Of a stretch of DNA of 9,275 bases, positions 6,001-9,275 are shown one piece after another. This DNA is from an uncultured Collinsella sp. (GTDB taxonomy: Bacteria; Actinomycetota; Coriobacteriia; Coriobacteriales; Coriobacteriaceae): assembly GCA_900549535.1 (NCBI GenBank), contig UROR01000077.1, positions 1-9,275 on the forward strand, given 5' to 3'. Under the pieces are notes generated by a model, which was given only the letters and a program-made list of their open reading frames with translations, was not told the DNA's origin and searched no databases. Position 1 is the first letter of the stretch. The number at the start of each line of letters is the position of its first letter. The translations under genes were made by a program, and so were the position numbers.

Positions 6001-6023
6001 GGTACAGTGTTCATCATTGTACC
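6001..6023 (-). promoter_or_regulatory. Promoter -10 with inverted repeat upstream of the ACT-gltA unit
   Basis: On the minus strand TACAAT (6021-6016) makes a good -10 box about 60 bases before the ACT gene start; no convincing -35 is visible. The box lies in a perfect dyad, GGTACA (6001-6006) and TGTACC (6018-6023) with an 11-base spacer. A repressor or activator bound there would control the operon. The dyad is seen directly; its use as an operator is inferred. Confidence 0.45.
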
Positions 6024-6349
6024 TGTCTGGCGCAAAAAAGGCGCGCTCGCTGCGGCGTTACATGCCTGCAACATGAGCGTAAGGGGGAAGGCCGTACGGG
6101 GAAGAGCCGTCTGGCGCGTGTCCGGCTCGTGTTGGGTTGATTTCCGATCTCAGCCGAACACATTGAGCGGACAGGCCGTTCCCGCAGTCAGCCGAACGCC
6201 TCCGACGGCTGATTCCGAACTGGAAGCGGAGGGCATCCCCGCCCTTCGGTAGGGGATACCGCTCCGCGGCGCATGCCGCGGGCGGCGCCCCTATCGGACC
6301 ACCGTGACCTCAGTTGGGATGGGCCCAGCACTGCCGCGTACTCGGTGAG
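6024..6349. other. Gene-free, hairpin-rich region
   Basis: No convincing coding sequence is present; a short plus-strand open frame (6007-6252) lacks a ribosome binding site and any recognisable sequence. The stretch holds several strong inverted repeats: GAGCCG/CGGCTC (6104-6109, 6123-6128); AGTCAGCCG/CGGCTGATT (6186-6194, 6206-6214); a long hairpin with arms 6226-6240 and 6252-6267; and CCGCGGC/GCCGCGG (6264-6270, 6275-6281), which competes with it. A CAGCCGAAC direct repeat lies at 6151 and 6189. It could hold a structured RNA or the attachment site of the integrase next to it. No tRNA fold could be built. Confidence 0.4.
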
Positions 6350-7075
6350 CTAGAGCCAACTGTTCGTCTTCACGTCGCGTATGGCGATATTTCGGTCGTC
6401 CGGCTCGGTGATGCCGTAGCCGAACGCCTGGAGCGTCTCGATGGACTCCTGGATCCTCTGTTGGAACATGGGGCCCGGATCGACCCTCGGCCCGAGGTGC
6501 CCGCGCCAAAGGCACGGCGTGGCGCGCAGCATGTTATGGATTTTGGAGATGGGCTCGATGTCGGCGTAGACGTTGAGCGTCGCCATGGCGTCCTTGTGGC
6601 CGAGGATCGATTGGAGCGCCTTGATATCGCCGCCTTGGCGGATCCACTGCGTTGCGAACGTGTGGCGAAGGCCGTGGAACGTGATCAGCTCGTCGTTGGT
6701 GCCCATGAGGCCGTTGGTCTCCGAGAACGTCTTGAACGCCCTGCGGATATAGCTTGTCGTCGCGAAGGTCGCGCCCGGCTCCGACAGGATGTAGCAGTCC
6801 CCGATCTCGACCGCCCCGGTAAGGCCGCGCAAGCGCAGCTTTCCGCAGTCGATCTCGTGGGTCTCCTTCAGGAAGGGGAGTAGGCCGACCGGGTCGATGG
6901 GGATACCCCTGGCGTCATGGGTCTTGGTGTCCTTGATGAACGAACCCATTCCCTTCGCGTACGCCACCGAGTGTCTGATCGAGATCAGGCCCGACTCGAA
7001 ATCCACATCGCACCACCGAAGGCCGCAGACCTCGCCGATTCGCATCCCCGTGTGCAGGGCGAGTACGACCGCCCT
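6350..7075 (-). pseudogene. Tyrosine recombinase (phage integrase), N-terminally truncated
   Basis: About 241 residues of an integrase catalytic domain remain. Counting from the first in-frame Met (7045), the catalytic residues are R2 in GMRIGE, K41 in DTKTHDARG, H124 and R127 in HGLRH, H150 in LGHKD, and the nucleophile Y160 in LNVYAD, so the active site is complete. The N-terminal arm-binding and core-binding domains (normally 150 residues or more) are missing. The frame begins at the first residue after the TAG stop of the upstream HTH gene and is in the same frame as that gene, ten codons before the Met. No ribosome binding site precedes the Met. This points to a deletion or recombination junction at about 7076-7078, leaving a remnant. 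Expression by reinitiation or stop read-through is possible but unsupported. A chromosomally integrated element once present here is the likely origin. Confidence 0.8.
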
Positions 7076-7327
7076 CTAATCCTCGGCGGACCAATCGAGT
7101 CCGAACTCCTTTCGGGCATCCTCTTCGCTCATGACTTCGAGAAGGTCTCCAGGTTGGCAACGAAGGGCGAGGCATAGCTGCTCGAGCGTGTTGAAACGAA
7201 TGCCGCGAATATGCCCTTTTTTAATACGGGACAGGTTCACGGGCGTGGTTCCAATCCTTTCGGCAAGTTCGTTCGAGGAAATCTTTCGCTCGGCCATGAT
7301 CTTGTCGAGGCGAACAATTACGGGCAT
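7076..7327 (-). CDS. Small Cro/C1-family regulator (YozG-like HTH)
   Basis: The 83-residue protein is a helix-turn-helix DNA-binding domain of the Cro/C1 (HTH_26, YozG-like) type. Helices run from about 4 to 62, with the recognition segment around ERIGTTPVNLSRIKKG (23-38) and the characteristic IRFNTLEQLCLALRCQPGDLL (43-63). The remaining tail is acidic (EE, ED). The ATG at 7327 follows AAGGA (7334-7338) by six bases, and that ribosome binding site overlaps the TAA stop of the upstream membrane-protein gene, so the two are probably translationally coupled. Pairs of a DUF2975 membrane protein and such a regulator are common in Gram-positive genomes; the membrane protein may modulate the regulator. 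A likely target is the TTTAACA dyad upstream of the pair. The stop codon abuts an in-frame integrase remnant. Confidence 0.88.
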   Translation of the reverse strand: MPVIVRLDKIMAERKISSNELAERIGTTPVNLSRIKKGHIRGIRFNTLEQLCLALRCQPGDLLEVMSEEDARKEFGLDWSAED

Positions 7328-7336
7328 GACGTTTCC

Positions 7337-7849
7337 TTACGCAATCTCGTCGGAGTCGAGGTACAGCTCTCGAGCGTACAAGAAGAGCTGGGAGAGCATG
7401 AACAAGACGATGCCGAGAACCAGAGAGGTCCAGTCGAATGATGAAGCGATCTCTTGGGTGCCGACGGTCCCCTCGCCGCCAAACATCGAGACGGAGGCTT
7501 CGAGTGAGCCGGCGTAGAGGCTGGTGGCAGCTTGAACAATGAAGAGAATGCCGAGCACCTTCAAGCATGTCGCAGACCCTTTCTTGAAGGGGTCTGCGCT
7601 CTTGATCGTCCACACGAGAACGGCGCTGAGGATGGTCGTAGCGATACCGATGACGGCAGGGGCCAATGTCGAGATCGCAAGGGCTGGATACGCGGGGGAG
7701 TCTGCAATTACAGGGTTGTTGAGCACTTCGATTGCTGGCATTAAGGAGAACGCCACTTGTGCGATGGCGGTGATGCAAAGGGCTGTAGAGGCTATCGCAC
7801 ACGCGATATGGAAGGAATGAAGCCGGGGAGTGCGATTGTCAGAACTCAT
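7337..7849 (-). CDS. DUF2975-type four-helix membrane protein
   Basis: The 170-residue protein has four likely transmembrane helices, at about 13-37, 56-82, 94-113 and 138-158. Short polar loops join them, one containing the DPF (86-88) typical of the DUF2975 family. It ends in a polar LYLDSDEIA tail, where relatives have a similar acidic motif. The function of the family is not established. It is regularly encoded just before a YozG-like regulator, as here (nine-base gap), and is thought to act with it at the membrane. The ATG at 7849 follows GGAGG (7855-7859) by five bases. Base composition is less GC-rich than in the metabolic genes to the left, consistent with accessory DNA. Family assignment rests on topology, terminal motif and partner gene. 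Confidence 0.75.
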   Translation of the reverse strand: MSSDNRTPRLHSFHIACAIASTALCITAIAQVAFSLMPAIEVLNNPVIADSPAYPALAISTLAPAVIGIATTILSAVLVWTIKSADPFKKGSATCLKVLGILFIVQAATSLYAGSLEASVSMFGGEGTVGTQEIASSFDWTSLVLGIVLFMLSQLFLYARELYLDSDEIA

Positions 7850-7886
7850 AACAACCTCCGAAGAATTTAAAAATCTCAGGTTACTT

Positions 7887-7921
7887 TTTAACAGTTTATG
7901 TTAAATTGACTTTGCCGACAA
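7887..7921 (-). promoter_or_regulatory. Promoter and operator-like dyad for the DUF2975-HTH pair
   Basis: On the minus strand TTGTCG (7921-7916) and TAAACT (7898-7893) are 17 bases apart, giving a plausible promoter for the DUF2975 gene. The -10 box lies at the centre of a perfect 19-bp dyad, TTTAACA (7887-7893), five bases, TGTTAAA (7899-7905). That position would suit a repressor, most simply the HTH protein of the same operon. The plus-strand permease gene diverges from the same intergenic region and may be controlled by the same site. Confidence 0.55.
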
Positions 7922-7928
7922 GTAATAA

Positions 7929-7951
7929 GGGCCGAGCATTTTGTTCGGCCC
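7929..7951 (+). other. Hairpin in the leader of the permease gene
   Basis: GGGCCGA (7929-7935) pairs perfectly with TCGGCCC (7945-7951) around a nine-base loop. No T-run follows on either strand, so it is not a clear terminator. If transcription of the permease gene starts upstream of it, the hairpin lies in its leader about 18 bases before the ribosome binding site. Confidence 0.45.
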
Positions 7952-7984
7952 CTCTGTTCCGACTGGATGAGGTTAAGGTTGGCG

Positions 7985-9275
7985 ATGAATATGCTCAAAA
8001 TCTCGAAGGCGATCTTTAGGTCGCTTCTCTCCTCCAGGTCGCTCTGTGTTGTCGTTGTTGCGTTGATGGTTCTTTGTGCTTTGCCCGTCTTCAGGAGCGC
8101 GGCTGGCATCGACGGACGGGTTGAATACCTCGAGTCGGGAATAACCCGTGTTGAGCAGGAATTGTCAGCATCCTATGCGGATGCGCTTGTGAATGCGGGG
8201 GAGGAGGGCGTCTATACCTCTTCATCAAGCATGCCCGCGCTTCTGTACCCTCTTGCCGCGGGGCGTCTTGTCTTGGCGCCGCTCTCTCCTCTGCTTCCGT
8301 TTCTGCAGGTATCGGATGGAGCGTACTCCTTTTATGACGGATCGAAGGAGTACTTGCTATGGGCCGCAAGGGCCGTTGCCGTTTCGTTCCTTGCCGCGCG
8401 TCTTAACAAACGTGAAAAACTCATCATCCAGGCACCGATGGGTGAGCTGGGCAGGCTTGTTGCATCGAGCGTATGGGCGAGTGTTTTTGCGATGCTTGCC
8501 GTCTTCGCCGTCAATCTTCCAGGGATAATCGCCGCACTTGTGAAGAATGGCCCGGGCTCGCTGTTCTATCCGATAGGCTACGTTCAATATGCGACTCCGG
8601 TTATCAAACCGGCTTGGCTGGTGTTCGCACAGACGGCCATCTTGCAATTCTTGGTGGCGGCGTTCATCTCGCTCGTCGTTCACCTTGCCGTGAAGATTGC
8701 CAATAACCCTACGCTTGGAATCGTGTTCGTATGTGCCCTGATGGGGGCGACGATGGTTCCCGGGTATTACGGAAGATCCATCGCTTTACGTGAGTTCGCC
8801 CTGTTGAATCCCCTTACGTATGCGAACACTGAGTTGACCGTCGGCGCCTATAGCCCGTACCCGACAACGCAGATAGTGAATCTGCCTGGACTTTGCTTCG
8901 AGCGTGGCGCGATTACCCTCGTATGCGCAATCGGGATCGAGGTGCTGGCAATTAGCCTGCTTTGCGTTGCTGGAAAGAGCGGCTGCGCGCGCCCGATGTC
9001 CCCGATTTGTCTTGAGAGAGGTTCCTTCACCGCATCGAGAACGACAGCCCGTTCGAGCGCTTGTGCCTCCGCCGTTGCATACGTAAGAACGATGGGGAAG
9101 CTGCTCCTGCATTCTCCTGCCCTCGCCGTATGCGCGATTGCAATGTCGACGGCGATGCTGGCCCCGGCTCTGGTCGAGGTGTTTCCTGACGCTGGTGACG
9201 TTTCCGCTGTTCGGTATAGGGATGGGGAGCTCCGTTCAATAGATCGGTATCTAGAGCAGGACGCTGCGAATATGG
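7985..9275 (+). CDS. ABC-2-type permease-like membrane protein, partial
   Basis: An open frame of 430 codons runs past the window end without a stop. The ATG at 7985 is chosen because AAGG (7975-7978) lies six bases before it; an in-frame ATG at 7991 is the alternative. Likely membrane segments are 18-37, 156-184, 212-237, 241-260, 308-329 and 377-396, with a weaker one at 124-139. An outward-facing domain probably lies at about 38-120. The six-helix pattern and the NPLTYAN motif (275-281) resemble ABC-2 exporter permeases. From about residue 367 the sequence seems to restart: basic segment, one helix, then a soluble region whose RDGELRSIDRYLEQD (412-426) resembles DGRVEYLESGITRVEQE (43-59) near the N terminus. 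That suggests a tandem fusion of two permease halves. The substrate is unknown, and an ATPase partner would have to lie beyond the window. It has a less GC-rich composition than the left half. Confidence 0.75.
   Translation, partial: MNMLKISKAIFRSLLSSRSLCVVVVALMVLCALPVFRSAAGIDGRVEYLESGITRVEQELSASYADALVNAGEEGVYTSSSSMPALLYPLAAGRLVLAPLSPLLPFLQVSDGAYSFYDGSKEYLLWAARAVAVSFLAARLNKREKLIIQAPMGELGRLVASSVWASVFAMLAVFAVNLPGIIAALVKNGPGSLFYPIGYVQYATPVIKPAWLVFAQTAILQFLVAAFISLVVHLAVKIANNPTLGIVFVCALMGATMVPGYYGRSIALREFALLNPLTYANTELTVGAYSPYPTTQIVNLPGLCFERGAITLVCAIGIEVLAISLLCVAGKSGCARPMSPICLERGSFTASRTTARSSACASAVAYVRTMGKLLLHSPALAVCAIAMSTAMLAPALVEVFPDAGDVSAVRYRDGELRSIDRYLEQDAANM

Noticed and set aside
6007..6252. 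81-codon plus-strand open frame in the gap after the ACT gene
   Set aside because: No ribosome binding site, no family resemblance, and it overlaps the putative ACT-gltA promoter and several hairpins.
6226..6300. tRNA gene or tRNA-embedded attachment site
   Set aside because: TAGGGG/CCCCTA followed by ACCA-like bases looked suggestive, but the spacing is too short and no D, anticodon or T arms can be formed.
7221..7802. 193-codon minus-strand open frame overlapping the DUF2975 and HTH genes
   Set aside because: It runs in another frame over two genes with good ribosome binding sites and consistent topology; its own sequence is Arg/His-rich and unrecognisable.
8786..9112. Minus-strand open frames opposite the permease
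   Set aside because: The plus strand carries one uninterrupted 430-codon frame with a ribosome binding site and regular hydrophobic helices; the reverse frames are shadows.

Overview
The window looks like chromosomal DNA from a GC-rich anaerobic actinobacterium of the Coriobacteriia, most likely a Collinsella relative. This is inferred from the GC-rich codon use, the gene content and the GGGGACGTTCTT-type intergenic repeats; no marker gene confirms it.

Layout. (1) 1-309: the end of an upstream unit with a terminator, then a non-coding leader that ends in an intrinsic-terminator-like hairpin just ahead of the adenine deaminase ribosome binding site. (2) 310-2130 (+): adenine deaminase (ade). 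(3) 2124-3242: a HAD-IIB (Cof-type) phosphatase gene (+) whose ribosome binding site lies in a 62-nt hairpin. It is flanked by inverted, nearly identical copies of a REP-like element. (4) 3239-4081 (-): a second, convergent HAD-IIB phosphatase. (5) 4169-5953 (-): a probable two-gene operon, in transcription order a UPF0237-type ACT-domain protein and then citrate synthase (gltA), with an intercistronic hairpin and a strong terminator at its end. (6) 6024-6349: about 325 bp without a convincing gene but rich in nested, competing hairpins. (7) 6350-7849 (-): an accessory segment. In transcription order it holds a four-helix DUF2975-type membrane protein, a small YozG-like Cro/C1 regulator whose ribosome binding site overlaps the preceding stop codon, and the catalytic half of a tyrosine recombinase fused in frame behind the regulator's stop codon. 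(8) 7985-9275 (+): a divergent membrane protein of ABC-2 permease type, running off the window and apparently entering a second copy of its own N-terminal unit.

How the genes fit together. Positions 1 to about 6000 are housekeeping metabolism: purine salvage, sugar-phosphate-type phosphatases and citrate synthesis. From about 6100 onward the segment has the features of an integrated or recombined element: a broken integrase, a regulator/membrane-protein pair with a perfect operator-like dyad, and an exporter-like permease. A recurring theme is a strong hairpin directly before, or over, the ribosome binding site: ade, the first HAD gene and the second HAD gene all show it. No CRISPR array, rRNA, tRNA or intact insertion sequence was found.
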